DNA of 64,000 bases from Tepidibacter thalassicus DSM 15285 (lineage in GTDB: Bacteria; Bacillota; Clostridia; Peptostreptococcales; Peptostreptococcaceae), in NCBI RefSeq assembly GCF_900129915.1, contig NZ_FQXH01000010.1, positions 26,181 through 90,180 of the forward strand, written 5' to 3'. Positions 17,530-26,498 of the stretch are shown here, piece after piece. Both the position numbers and the translations under genes were made by a program. Numbering within the stretch: position 1 is the first letter of the stretch; each line of letters begins with the position of its first letter. The notes beneath the pieces are model-generated. The model did no database searches. It worked only from the letters and a program-made list of their open reading frames with translations, and was not told the origin of the DNA.

Positions 17530-17928
17530 TTGGAGCTTGTAAATTGTAAAAAGTGTGGAAGAATGTTTGGAAGTGAAAATGGACAAATTTATTGTTCAAA
17601 ATGTAGAGGGAATGAAGATGAAGATTTTAAAAAGGTAAGAGATTATCTATACGATAATCCTGGAGCATCAGTAAAAGAAGTATCAGAAGAAACAGGAGTT
17701 AAAGAACAAACTATAATTAGGTTTTTAAAACAGGAGAGAATAGAAATACTTGAAGATGAAAATGCATTACTTAAATGTGAAAGATGTGGAGTAAGTATAA
17801 AAACTGGTAGATACTGTGAAAAGTGTAAAGCTGAAATGAAAAAAGAATTAGGATCTGCTTTAAAAAATTTAAAAGAATCCCAAAAGCCTAAATTAGGATA
17901 TCATACTAAACAACTTAACAAAAAATAA
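17530..17928 (+). CDS. yvyF: YvyF-like flagellar-operon zinc protein
   Basis: 132 aa from TTG at 17530, which has AAGAAGGTGAT just upstream; an earlier ATG at 17491 lies inside comF and lacks a site. Two zinc ribbons, CKKCGRMF plus CSKCRGNE at the start and CERCGVSI plus CEKCKAEM near the end, flank an HTH segment SVKEVSEETGVKEQTIIRFL. The family (TIGR03826) always neighbours flgM. It may be a regulator of the late flagellar operon; its target is unknown. Confidence 0.85.
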   Translation: MELVNCKKCGRMFGSENGQIYCSKCRGNEDEDFKKVRDYLYDNPGASVKEVSEETGVKEQTIIRFLKQERIEILEDENALLKCERCGVSIKTGRYCEKCKAEMKKELGSALKNLKESQKPKLGYHTKQLNKK

Positions 17929-17940
17929 ATAAAAATAATG

Positions 17941-17968
17941 TAAAGAAAATCATCCCTTTAGTCGATAC
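17941..17968 (+). promoter_or_regulatory. sigma-D promoter of flgM-flgN-flgK-flgL
   Basis: TAAA (17941-17944), 16-base spacer, GTCGATAC (17961-17968). Five of the eight -10 bases plus the full -35 match sigma-D. It gives the anti-sigma factor FlgM control by its own target. Confidence 0.75.
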
Positions 17969-18002
17969 TAATAGTAGAAGACTAATTAAGGGGTGTTTTT
18001 TT

Positions 18003-18287
18003 ATGAAAATAAATAATATAAACAATATTCAAAAAGTTATGAAGGCATATAAGACTAATAAAACAGAAAAGATAAATAAATTTTCTCTTAAAGAGGATAA
18101 AATAGAAATATCTCAAAGAGGTAAAGATTTTCAATTCGCTCTTGAAGCGTTAAAAAATACTCCTGATATAAGAGAAGATAAGGTAAATGAAATAAAATCT
18201 CAAATAGATAAAGGAACTTACAAAGTAGATAATGGTAAACTCGCTAAAGCTATAGTAGATAAAAGCACTATAGATTGGAGAGGTTAA
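18003..18287 (+). CDS. flgM: FlgM, anti-sigma-D factor
   Basis: 94 aa, typical length. FlgM binds sigma-D and is held until the hook is finished. The C-terminal half DKIEISQRGKDFQFALEALK and VNEIKSQIDKGTYKVDNGKL matches the sigma-binding helices, and the N-terminus is the usual disordered Asn/Lys-rich part. AAGGGGTG precedes the ATG. flgN follows after one base. Confidence 0.93.
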   Translation: MKINNINNIQKVMKAYKTNKTEKINKFSLKEDKIEISQRGKDFQFALEALKNTPDIREDKVNEIKSQIDKGTYKVDNGKLAKAIVDKSTIDWRG

Positions 18288-18288
18288 A

Positions 18289-18777
18289 ATGAATCCTATA
18301 GATCAATTTATAGCAATATTAAGTGAGGAATTGACTATAAACAAAAAACTTTTAGAAATATCAACTCAAAAAAAAGATGTAATAATAAATAATGATACAA
18401 AAAAATTAAATCAAATGGTAGTACAAGAGCAAAACAGTATAAAAAGAATAATACACTTAGAAAAATTAAGAGGAGCTGTAGTTTCAAATATACAAAAAGA
18501 ATTAGGAATTGAAAAAATAGATAACATAAAAGATATTGTAAATAAAATAGATGAAAACAAGGCTAGTGAAATTGAGAACATAGCTTTAAATTTAAAATCT
18601 GTACTCAAAGAGCTTGAAGAAAAAAACAATCTCAACAACAAGCTCTTAGAAGTTTCATTAGAGTATTTAGAGCTTAATTTAAATCTTTTAACATCAAGAC
18701 CTGAACCTAAAACTTATGGTAAAAAGGCTGTGGAATATAATTCTCGTGGAACTGGCTTTTTTGATGCTAAATACTAA
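18289..18777 (+). CDS. flgN: FlgN, export chaperone for FlgK and FlgL
   Basis: 162 aa, almost wholly alpha-helical and coiled-coil with a low-complexity charged middle, ending in a flexible Gly/Ser-containing tail. Sequence identity to FlgN is weak, but size, predicted helices, position between flgM and flgK, and the KDVIINNDTKKLNQMVVQEQ segment support it. FlgN keeps the hook-filament junction proteins export-competent in the cytoplasm. Confidence 0.85.
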   Translation: MNPIDQFIAILSEELTINKKLLEISTQKKDVIINNDTKKLNQMVVQEQNSIKRIIHLEKLRGAVVSNIQKELGIEKIDNIKDIVNKIDENKASEIENIALNLKSVLKELEEKNNLNNKLLEVSLEYLELNLNLLTSRPEPKTYGKKAVEYNSRGTGFFDAKY

Positions 18778-18792
18778 AGGAAGGTGTAAAAA

Positions 18793-20451
18793 ATGGGTTT
18801 TTTCGGTTTAAATATAGCAAAATCGGGATTATTTGCAGCTCAAAAAGCTTTAAATACTGTAGGGCATAATATAGCAAATGCGAATACTCCTGGATATACT
18901 AGACAAAGAGTAGAGCTTAGACCAGATAATCCTCTATCATCTCCAGGTGGAAAGGGAATGATAGGTACTGGTGTTGATGCATATAAAATCACTCAAATTA
19001 GAAATGAATTTTTGGATATAAAATTTAGATCAGAAGTTAATGTATATGGACAATGGTCGTATAGGAGTTCATCACTTGAACAAATAGAAGCTATAATGAA
19101 TGAACCATCAGATTCTGGAATAAGAAAAGTGATGGACAATTTTTTTGCATCATTTGAAGAGTTATCTAAAGATCCATCTTCTCTTACTACTAGAGCTGTA
19201 GTTAGAGAAAGAGCCATAGAGTTTACTCATACTTTAAATCATGCATATTCTCAGCTTGAAAAAATGATAAAAGATACAGATTTTGAAGTTCAAACAACTG
19301 TAAATCAAATCAATACGTATGCGAAAGATTTGGCAAAACTCAATGCACAAATACAAAGAGCTGAAATGGACGGAAGTAATGCTAATGATTTAAGAGATCA
19401 AAGAAATTTGATTTTAGATAAGTTATCAGAACTTGTAGATGTAGAAGTTAAAGAAGTAAGTAATGGGGAACATGGAGGGGTAAAAACTATAATTGCTATA
19501 AATGGACATCCTCTTGTTTATCATGATGAAGTCGATGAGATAGAAATTGAAAAGAATTTTCATAAATATAAAGATGAGTTAGGATTGGAATTTGAAATAT
19601 CTTCTTTAAAATTCAAATCAGGTTCTCCTATAAATACTAGTTATCTTAAAGGAAAAATAAAGGCTCAATTGGATATGAGGGATAATATGAATGATGCAGA
19701 TGGGCCTAAAGGAATTCCATATTATATGCAAAAATTAAATGAATTTGTTCAAAAAATTACATCTGATATAAATAGAATAAATATGCAAGGGTATGGATTG
19801 GATGAAAATTCTACGGGAAAACTATTCTTTGAATCTGAAAAAATAGCTGATATTGATTCTGATGGAGATGGAAATAAAGACATAGATAATTATGTAAAAA
19901 CGTATTTAAATGCTAATCCTACAAAAACAGAGGAAGATGCAATAAAAGATTGGGAAAATAATAGTGCTAATAAAGGTTATACGATAATGAAAGATGGAGA
20001 TGGAAATTGGTACAAAGTTTCTAAAATATCTGCAAGAGATGTAAAAATATCAAAAGACATAGATAAAGATCTTGACAATATAGCAGCGGCAAAAATTTCT
20101 GATGGAACTGGAAGAGCAAAGCCTGGAGATAATTCCAATATACTTGAAATGTCAAATTTAAGACATAAAAATGATATGTTTACTTGGGGATCGCCAGATG
20201 ATTTTGTAAAAACATTGATTTCTAACATTGGGGTAGATGCACAAGAAGCAAAAAGGATGACACAAAATCAAGAAGTTCTTGTAAATCAAATAGATAGTAC
20301 AAGACAATCTGTATCAGGGGTTTCTCTTGATGAAGAAATGGCAAATATGGTTAAGTTTCAACATGCGTATAATGCATCTGCTAGAATGATTACTGCTGTA
20401 GATGAAATGATAGACGTTATAATTAATAGAATGGGAAGAGTAGGATTGTAG
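18793..20451 (+). CDS. flgK: FlgK, hook-filament junction protein 1
   Basis: 552 aa. The N-terminus GLNIAKSGLFAAQKALNTVG with NIANANTPGYTRQRVEL and the C-terminus VNQIDSTRQSVSGVSLDEEM then NMVKFQHAYNASARMITAVD form the paired D0/D1 helices of FlgK. A central insert with DSDGDGNKDID looks like a calcium-type acidic loop. AAAGGAAGGTG precedes the ATG. It is exported and sits between hook and filament. Second-last step of the sigma-D operon before flgL. Confidence 0.96.
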   Translation: MGFFGLNIAKSGLFAAQKALNTVGHNIANANTPGYTRQRVELRPDNPLSSPGGKGMIGTGVDAYKITQIRNEFLDIKFRSEVNVYGQWSYRSSSLEQIEAIMNEPSDSGIRKVMDNFFASFEELSKDPSSLTTRAVVRERAIEFTHTLNHAYSQLEKMIKDTDFEVQTTVNQINTYAKDLAKLNAQIQRAEMDGSNANDLRDQRNLILDKLSELVDVEVKEVSNGEHGGVKTIIAINGHPLVYHDEVDEIEIEKNFHKYKDELGLEFEISSLKFKSGSPINTSYLKGKIKAQLDMRDNMNDADGPKGIPYYMQKLNEFVQKITSDINRINMQGYGLDENSTGKLFFESEKIADIDSDGDGNKDIDNYVKTYLNANPTKTEEDAIKDWENNSANKGYTIMKDGDGNWYKVSKISARDVKISKDIDKDLDNIAAAKISDGTGRAKPGDNSNILEMSNLRHKNDMFTWGSPDDFVKTLISNIGVDAQEAKRMTQNQEVLVNQIDSTRQSVSGVSLDEEMANMVKFQHAYNASARMITAVDEMIDVIINRMGRVGL

Positions 20452-20467
20452 ATAACGAGGTGATATA

Positions 20468-21748
20468 ATGAGGATTACTAACTCTATGATGGTTAATCGA
20501 ATGATGATGAATATGAACAGAAATATGTCTAGAATGGATAAACTTTACAATGATTATGCTTCGGGCAAAAGAATACACAGACCTTCTGATGATCCTGTGC
20601 TTGTTGCGAGGAGTTTAAAGATACACACTGATATAGCAGAAAATGATCAGTTTAAAAGGAATGTAGATGATGCTTACTCTATATTAGATAAAACGGAAAC
20701 ATCTCTTAGAGAGTTAAATAACATATTACACAGAGTAAGAGATCTTACAACACAAGCATCAAATGGAGTACTTACTCCTGAGGATACAATGAAAATTCAA
20801 TCTGAAGTAAAGCAGATTAAAGAGCAGATAATAAAAATATCTAATGATACTTATGTAGGAAGACATATATTTTCGGGATATAGAACTGATGAGCCTTATT
20901 TAAATGAAAATGGAACTAATGCTGTCAATTTAGATAAGGAAATTAGGAGTGATGGCTTAAATTTACCTGTAAATATACCTGCTTCACCAAATAATAAATT
21001 TAAGCTCAATATAACAGGGCTTGTAAAATCTGATGGAACAAAATATACAGGTGAATATACAGTTCAATTGCCTAATAAAAGCTATGATGGTACAACAAAT
21101 ACATTAGAGGATTTAAAGAATGATTTGCAAAATGCTCTTAATAGTGCTGTACCTGCAGATTATAAGAATTTTGAAGTGAAATTAGAAAATAATCAAATTG
21201 TAATTAAAAATCCTAAAATAAAAGACAGTCAAAAATTTGCAATTAAATCAGATACTTTAGATCTTAAAAATTTAGGTTTTGAAAAATTAAATATATCTCA
21301 AAGTACTGAAAAAATAGATTACAATATAGGAATATCAGCATCAATATCTATAAATATAAGAGGAGATGAAGTGTTTGGCCCTGTTGTAGACAGTGACAAT
21401 GATAATATACCGGATAAGACACTTATGGATACTATGAATGAACTTATTGGTCTTCTTGAAAAAGGCGATAATGAGGAAATATCAAAAAAATTAGATGAAA
21501 TAGATACACATATGAATAATATATCTAGATTAAGAGCTACGGTTGGGGCGAGAACAAATACAGTGGAAACTATAAGAAATAGGATAGAAGATACAAAAAT
21601 TAATTTCACTAAATTATTATCTGAAACTGAAGATACTGATATGGCTGAGGTATCTATGCAATTTATGATGGCTGATAGCATATATAAAGCATCGTTAAAT
21701 ATAGGAGCTAGAATTATACAGCCATCGCTTGTGGATTTTATAAGATAG
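20468..21748 (+). CDS. flgL: FlgL, hook-filament junction protein 3
   Basis: 426 aa with flagellin-like ends: MRITNSMMVNRMMMNMNRN and DYASGKRIHRPSDDPV at the start, and DTDMAEVSMQFMMADSIYKA near the end. The middle is a long beta-rich insert (about 150-300), larger than in Bacillus FlgL. GAGGTGAT precedes the ATG, 16 bases after flgK. FlgL joins the junction to the flagellin filament. Confidence 0.95.
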   Translation: MRITNSMMVNRMMMNMNRNMSRMDKLYNDYASGKRIHRPSDDPVLVARSLKIHTDIAENDQFKRNVDDAYSILDKTETSLRELNNILHRVRDLTTQASNGVLTPEDTMKIQSEVKQIKEQIIKISNDTYVGRHIFSGYRTDEPYLNENGTNAVNLDKEIRSDGLNLPVNIPASPNNKFKLNITGLVKSDGTKYTGEYTVQLPNKSYDGTTNTLEDLKNDLQNALNSAVPADYKNFEVKLENNQIVIKNPKIKDSQKFAIKSDTLDLKNLGFEKLNISQSTEKIDYNIGISASISINIRGDEVFGPVVDSDNDNIPDKTLMDTMNELIGLLEKGDNEEISKKLDEIDTHMNNISRLRATVGARTNTVETIRNRIEDTKINFTKLLSETEDTDMAEVSMQFMMADSIYKASLNIGARIIQPSLVDFIR

Positions 21749-21760
21749 TTTGTTTTAGTT

Positions 21761-21796
21761 TAGCTCTAAAATCATTTTAAAATGGTTTTAGGGCTA
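21761..21796 (+). terminator. hairpin between flgL and fliW
   Basis: A near-perfect 17-bp inverted repeat (21761-21777 with 21780-21796). The T run after it is poor, so it may attenuate rather than end the flgL transcript. Confidence 0.5.
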
Positions 21797-21824
21797 TAAT
21801 TATAAAATAAAGAGGGTGGATGTT

Positions 21825-22250
21825 TTGTTGTTGAAAACTAAAAATTTTGGAGAGATAGAAGTAGATGAAAGTAAAATAATTAATTTTGAAGATGGAATTC
21901 CAGGATTTGAACATTTAAAAAAATTTTTTATAATAAAAGATGAAGAATTTGTAATAGATTATCTTCAATCTATAGAAGAAGATATAACATTTCCTATAAT
22001 AAATCCGTTTTTGGTAAATACTGAATATGAATTTGAAATACCTGAAAATACTGTAAACAAATTAGAAATAGAAGATATAAAGGATGTGTCTATATATACT
22101 GTAGTTGTAATACCGGAGAATATAAAAGAAATGAGAACTAATCTTCAAGCACCTATTATTATAAATAATAAAAATAAAAAAGGAAAACAATTAATATTAG
22201 ATGAAAGATATCCTTTAAGATATATGATTTTTGAAAAGGTAGGTGCATGA
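21825..22250 (+). CDS. fliW: FliW, CsrA antagonist and flagellin-binding factor
   Basis: About 141 aa. FliW sequesters CsrA until flagellin titrates it away. KNFGEIEVDESKIINFEDGI, GFEHLKKFFII and the end YPLRYMIFEKV are the family pattern. The start is uncertain: AGAGGGTGG ends at 21819, an in-frame GTG at 21816 overlaps it, and TTG codons at 21825, 21828 and 21831 are all possible; I give the first. Its stop nearly abuts csrA, as in most Firmicutes. Confidence 0.9.
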   Translation: MLLKTKNFGEIEVDESKIINFEDGIPGFEHLKKFFIIKDEEFVIDYLQSIEEDITFPIINPFLVNTEYEFEIPENTVNKLEIEDIKDVSIYTVVVIPENIKEMRTNLQAPIIINNKNKKGKQLILDERYPLRYMIFEKVGA

Positions 22251-22251
22251 T

Positions 22252-22473
22252 ATGCTTATACTTAGCAGAAAGCAAGAAGAAAGCATAATTATAAATGAAG
22301 ATATAGAAATAGTTGTCTTAGGAATATCTGAAGGAAAAGTAAAACTCGGTATTAAGGCACCTAAAGATGTTGAAATACTTAGAAAAGAAATAAAAGAAGC
22401 AGTAGTTGAAGAAAATAAAGAAGCAATAGGAAAAATAAATATGTCAAAATTAAAAAAATTAATGAAAAAATAA
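22252..22473 (+). CDS. csrA: CsrA, translational repressor (main copy)
   Basis: 73 aa from ATG 22252. MLILSRKQEESIIINEDIEI and VKLGIKAPKDVEILRKEI are the CsrA beta-strand core, with the RNA-contacting residues Leu4, Arg6 and Arg44 kept. A C-terminal helix of about 25 residues follows, the region that meets FliW in Bacillus. It sits one base after fliW and just before the flagellins it should repress by binding GGA motifs in their leaders. Confidence 0.93.
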   Translation: MLILSRKQEESIIINEDIEIVVLGISEGKVKLGIKAPKDVEILRKEIKEAVVEENKEAIGKINMSKLKKLMKK

Positions 22474-22483
22474 AAATGTACTA

Positions 22484-22510
22484 TAAAGTATATTAAAAAA
22501 ATTTCGATAT
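22484..22510 (+). promoter_or_regulatory. sigma-D promoter of the tandem flagellins
   Basis: TAAA (22484-22487), 15-base spacer, TTCGATAT (22503-22510). Transcription would begin about 22518, ten bases before the GGA hairpin. Confidence 0.8.
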
Positions 22511-22527
22511 ATTTAATGAGAAACAAA

Positions 22528-22541
22528 GAGCATGGATGCTC
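22528..22541 (+). promoter_or_regulatory. CsrA-type hairpin in flagellin 1 leader
   Basis: GAGCATGGATGCTC folds into a 5-bp stem with TGGA in the loop. A second GGA lies in the ribosome site CAGGGAGGAA (22566-22575). Two such sites, one over the ribosome site, are the layout known for CsrA control of Bacillus hag. Confidence 0.75.
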
Positions 22542-22581
22542 AAATAAAAATAAAAAAATAAAATTCAGGGAGGAATTTACT

Positions 22582-23412
22582 ATGAGAATTAATCACAATC
22601 TTATGGCAATGAATGCTCATCGTCAATTAGGAATCAATTCAGCAAATCAAGCGAAATCTGTTGAGAAATTATCTTCAGGACTGAGAATAAACAGAGCTGG
22701 AGATGATGCAGCAGGCCTATCAATTTCTGAAAAAATGAGAGCTCAAATAAGAGGTCTAAATCAAGCTTCGAGAAACGCTCAAGACGGCATTTCTTTTATT
22801 CAAACAGCAGAAGGTGCATTAAATGAAACACATGAAATACTACAAAGAATGAGAGAACTTGCAACACAAGCAGCAAATGATACAAATGTTGCAGCGGATA
22901 GAACTGCTATACAAGCAGAAATAACACAATTAACATCAGAAATAGACAGAATAGCAACAACAACTCAATTTAACACACAAAACTTACTAGATGGAAGTTT
23001 ATCATCTGGTACAGGAAGTGCAATTTTACAAATAGGAGCTAATGCTGGTGAAACTTTAACTATAAATATTAATGCTATGAGTTCTACTGCATTATCAATA
23101 GATTCATCAGTTGTAGGGGTTGGAAGTTCAGCATCAGCACAAGCGTCAATTACATTAATAAGTGCAGCCATAGGAAAGGTTTCAACACAAAGATCAAAAT
23201 TAGGAGCAATGCAAAACAGATTAGAGCATACAATTAAGAATTTAGATGTAGCAAGTGAAAACTTACAAGCATCAGAATCAAGAATTAGAGATGTGGATAT
23301 GGCTAAAGAAATAATGAAATCAACTAAATCAAATATATTATCTCAAGCTGCACAAGCAATGCTTGCTCAAGCAAATCAAAATCCACAAGGTGTTTTACAA
23401 TTATTAAGATAG
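22582..23412 (+). CDS. hag: flagellin 1
   Basis: 276 aa from the ATG after CAGGGAGGAA; a longer in-frame reading upstream crosses the leader hairpin and is rejected. [37 protein letters not shown] and the C-terminal [15 protein letters not shown] with [20 protein letters not shown] are D0/D1 flagellin ends. The variable middle (about 150-210) is short and Ser/Thr-rich, giving acceptor sites for glycosylation by the nearby Maf enzymes. Confidence 0.97.
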   Translation: MRINHNLMAMNAHRQLGINSANQAKSVEKLSSGLRINRAGDDAAGLSISEKMRAQIRGLNQASRNAQDGISFIQTAEGALNETHEILQRMRELATQAANDTNVAADRTAIQAEITQLTSEIDRIATTTQFNTQNLLDGSLSSGTGSAILQIGANAGETLTININAMSSTALSIDSSVVGVGSSASAQASITLISAAIGKVSTQRSKLGAMQNRLEHTIKNLDVASENLQASESRIRDVDMAKEIMKSTKSNILSQAAQAMLAQANQNPQGVLQLLR

Positions 23413-23421
23413 TTATTAATC

Positions 23422-23435
23422 GAGCATGGATGCTC
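23422..23435 (+). promoter_or_regulatory. CsrA-type hairpin in flagellin 2 leader
   Basis: GAGCATGGATGCTC is repeated here exactly, again followed about 26 bases later by CAGGGAGGAA. No separate promoter is visible, so the leader probably works on a shared flagellin 1-2 transcript. Confidence 0.75.
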
Positions 23436-23474
23436 AAATAAAATTAAAAAATAAAATTCAGGGAGGAATTTACT

Positions 23475-24293
23475 ATGAGAATTAATCACAATCTTATGGC
23501 AATGAATGCTCATCGTCAATTGGGAATCAATTCAGCAAATCAAGCAAAATCTGTTGAGAAATTATCTTCAGGATTGAGAATAAATAGAGCTGGAGATGAT
23601 GCAGCAGGTCTGTCAATTTCTGAAAAAATGAGAGCTCAAATAAGAGGTTTAAATCAAGCTTCAAGAAATGCTCAAGATGGTATTTCATTAGTACAAACAG
23701 CAGAAGGTGCATTAAATGAAACACATGAAATATTACAGAGAATGAGAGAACTTGCAACACAAGCAGCAAATGATACAAATGTTGCAGCCGATAGAACTGC
23801 TATAAAATCAGAATTAGATCAATTAACATCAGAAATAGATAGAATAGCATCGACAACTCAATTCAATACAAGAACATTATTAGATGGTACTTTATCAGAT
23901 AATAATGTAACACTTCAAATAGGTGCAAATAGTGCAGAAACTTTAGCTATAAGTATAACTGCAATGACAACTTCTGCATTGGGAGTTTCAAATGTAGTTG
24001 TTTCTACTACAACAGATGCACAGGCGTCAATTACTTCTATAAGTGCAGCAATAGGAAAAGTTTCAACTGCTAGATCAAAATTAGGAGCAATACAAAACAG
24101 ATTAGAGCATACAATTAAGAATTTAGATGTAGCAAGTGAAAACTTACAAGCATCAGAATCAAGAATTAGAGATGTAGATATGGCGAAGGAAATAATGAAA
24201 TCAACTAAAGCAAATATACTATCTCAAGCTGCACAAGCAATGCTTGCTCAGGCAAATCAAAATCCACAGGGAGTGCTTCAACTTCTAAGATAA
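23475..24293 (+). CDS. flagellin 2 (tandem duplicate)
   Basis: 272 aa, nearly identical to flagellin 1 in the first ~140 and last ~75 residues, with a diverged Ser/Thr-rich middle (about 135-195). The leader, ribosome site and ends are duplicated with it, so the pair arose by tandem duplication. It lies 62 bases after flagellin 1 with no terminator between, and a terminator follows. Confidence 0.96.
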   Translation: MRINHNLMAMNAHRQLGINSANQAKSVEKLSSGLRINRAGDDAAGLSISEKMRAQIRGLNQASRNAQDGISLVQTAEGALNETHEILQRMRELATQAANDTNVAADRTAIKSELDQLTSEIDRIASTTQFNTRTLLDGTLSDNNVTLQIGANSAETLAISITAMTTSALGVSNVVVSTTTDAQASITSISAAIGKVSTARSKLGAIQNRLEHTIKNLDVASENLQASESRIRDVDMAKEIMKSTKANILSQAAQAMLAQANQNPQGVLQLLR

Positions 24294-24300
24294 TAATTGA

Positions 24301-24327
24301 AGCCAGGGTGAAAACTCTGGCTTTTTT
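24301..24327 (+). terminator. terminator after flagellin 2
   Basis: AGCCAGGGT pairs with ACTCTGGCT (one mismatch) around GAAA, followed by six T. Confidence 0.88.
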
Positions 24328-24401
24328 GTAGTGCAATAAATATTTAAAAAAATATAGTAAATACTTAATAGTAAAGAAAAAATAATATGAAGGTGATTTG
24401 T

Positions 24402-24647
24402 GTGGATGTAGTAAATGAAATAGAGTTGTTTAGGGAAAAAATATACAGAGGTGAAATTTTAGATAACAATATTTTGAGTAGAATACTTCAGTTTTTAGAA
24501 AAAAAACTATCAAATGAAAATTTGAGTGAAGAATTTAGAACAAAAATTAATTATTTAATGAATATATGTATAGATGCACTATCCAATAAAGATTATGTAT
24601 ATTTAGCAGATATATTTTATTTTGAAATAATGCCTTTATTTAAGTAA
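24402..24647 (+). CDS. small Maf-adjacent protein, unknown family
   Basis: About 81 aa from GTG 24402, which is close to AAGGTGA; ATG 24387 is the alternative. It is helical and acidic. The C-terminal half, INYLMNICIDAL then KDYVYLADIFYFEIMPLF, aligns with the end of the 117-aa protein at 40110, INEYLMEMVYAL then RDYVLIADLLEYEIIPVL. Both genes sit beside maf genes: this one directly before the first, the other between the second and third. I do not recognise the family; a Maf chaperone or accessory role is inferred from position only. Confidence 0.65.
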   Translation: MDVVNEIELFREKIYRGEILDNNILSRILQFLEKKLSNENLSEEFRTKINYLMNICIDALSNKDYVYLADIFYFEIMPLFK

Positions 24648-24670
24648 TAAAAAACTAGGAGTTGAGAGCA

Positions 24671-26479
24671 TTGGATTTATTTCAACAGAATATTGAAATT
24701 ATACAAAAGTATTTTCCTGCATTGTATAAAAAATTAGATAATTTTGAAGCTGATTTAAGTAATTTTTTACTTACAGAGGATATTAAAGGTAGAAAAAATT
24801 TAATAGTAAATTATTCTCAGGGAAAAGTTCATCTGTATAGCAATTACGATATGGACAGAGAAATAGAACTTTGGATGGATGATTTAAAAGATGAAGAAAA
24901 TATATGCGTATTGGGGTTTGGGCTAGGATATCATATAAAAGAACTTTTAAAAACAAAAATAAAAAAGATAGTTGTTGTAGAACCGGATATAAATTTATTT
25001 TTAGCAGCTTTGACAATCGTAGATATAAGGAGTTTTATTAATGATAGATTAGTTATTCTCATTGGAAATGATTATAAAGACATAAGCAGTTCAATATATC
25101 ACTGTAATAATGAGGGAATGATAGACGGGATAATATTTAAGGCATTAAATAGTTATAGATATATATATATGGATTGGTGGAATAATTTAAAAGAAGATTT
25201 TAAAGGCAAAGCTACGTTATTTGGAAATAATATTGCTACTAAAATAGTATTTGCAAAGGACTGGTTGACAAATATTGTTAAAAACCTAAGTGAATATCCA
25301 AAAAGTGCTTTGATAAAAGATTATTTAGGTGAATTTACGGGATTTCCAGCTGTGATTGTGGGTGCAGGACCTTCTCTGAAAAAGAATATGCATTTATTAA
25401 AGGATATAAAAGACAGTGCTTTAATATTTGGAGTTGGATCTGCTGTTAATATTTTGCAGAAAAATGATATAAAGCCTCATTTTATGGTAGGTATAGATGG
25501 TTCGAAAGAAGAAAGTGAAATATTTAAAAGAATAAATTGGAATGATGTTAAATTTATATACAGTCCTAAAATTCATTATGAAGGTTTAAATAACTATAAA
25601 GGACCTAAATTGTATATGAAATTAGATTCTGATTTTATATTGGATTGGATAGAAAAAAAGATAAATTTAAATACACCTGTTATAGAATCGGCTGCTACAG
25701 TTTCAGTAATAGCAGGAGATATTGCAAAAAAAATGGGATGTAATCCAATAATATTTATTGGACAAGATCTTGCTTATACAGATGGAAAGGCATATGCAGA
25801 AGGAGCTGTTCATTCTCAAGCCATGGAAAGTGAACAGTGGGAAAGAATAAAAATAAAAGATATTTATGGAAATGATGTATATACAAATAAAAATTGGAAT
25901 TCTTTAAGGATATCTTTTGAAAACTATATAGGAAATAATGGAGATGTTTTATATATAGATGCAACTGAAGGTGGAGCTAGAATAAAGGGAACTGAAATAA
26001 AGACTTTTAGAGAAACAATAGAAGAATATTGTAAATTAAATGGTGTTGTTGAAAAGGTAGATAGTATATATGAAAAATCTTTTAATGAAAATAATATAGA
26101 TAGAAATGTGATAGAAAATATTAAAAATTATATATCACGAGAAGTTGAAAATATACTTGGGTTAACTAATGATGCTATAGATGTATGTATTAAAATGGAA
26201 AATAATTTGGCAATAGGAAGAAATGATAATAAGGTTCTTAAATACAATAAAAAATTAGATAAAATTAATAAAATTATAGAAAAAAATGAAGTTTATGATA
26301 ATTTTATTCATCCAATATGTGATGTATTTTTATTTACTATTCAAGATGAGATAAGAAGAAATTTGGAAAAAGAACGTGATATTTTAAATAAACAGAGAAA
26401 ACTAGTTAAATCTTCTATGAATCAATATAAGTATATACAGGAAGTCTGTGAGTACGCGTTAAAAATTTTAAAAGACTAA
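24671..26479 (+). CDS. Maf-type flagellin glycosyltransferase 1 (DUF115)
   Basis: 602 aa from TTG 24671 after AGGAG; a TTG at 24662 is closer to that site than normal. Conserved features are FGLGYHIKELL (about 82), the DUF115 signature VGAGPSLKKNMHLL (about 229) and IFIGQDLAYTDGKAYAEG (about 361), then a helical C-terminal domain. Maf proteins move nonulosonic acids from CMP onto Ser/Thr of flagellin in the cytosol before export. It opens the legionaminic-type operon, 10 bases before neuC. Confidence 0.9.
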   Translation: MDLFQQNIEIIQKYFPALYKKLDNFEADLSNFLLTEDIKGRKNLIVNYSQGKVHLYSNYDMDREIELWMDDLKDEENICVLGFGLGYHIKELLKTKIKKIVVVEPDINLFLAALTIVDIRSFINDRLVILIGNDYKDISSSIYHCNNEGMIDGIIFKALNSYRYIYMDWWNNLKEDFKGKATLFGNNIATKIVFAKDWLTNIVKNLSEYPKSALIKDYLGEFTGFPAVIVGAGPSLKKNMHLLKDIKDSALIFGVGSAVNILQKNDIKPHFMVGIDGSKEESEIFKRINWNDVKFIYSPKIHYEGLNNYKGPKLYMKLDSDFILDWIEKKINLNTPVIESAATVSVIAGDIAKKMGCNPIIFIGQDLAYTDGKAYAEGAVHSQAMESEQWERIKIKDIYGNDVYTNKNWNSLRISFENYIGNNGDVLYIDATEGGARIKGTEIKTFRETIEEYCKLNGVVEKVDSIYEKSFNENNIDRNVIENIKNYISREVENILGLTNDAIDVCIKMENNLAIGRNDNKVLKYNKKLDKINKIIEKNEVYDNFIHPICDVFLFTIQDEIRRNLEKERDILNKQRKLVKSSMNQYKYIQEVCEYALKILKD

Positions 26480-26498
26480 AACCTTTTTGGAGGTTGAT

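Noticed and set aside
22516..22581. N-terminal extension of flagellin 1
   Set aside because: It would translate the leader hairpin and ribosome site; all flagellins start at MRINHN-like sequence.
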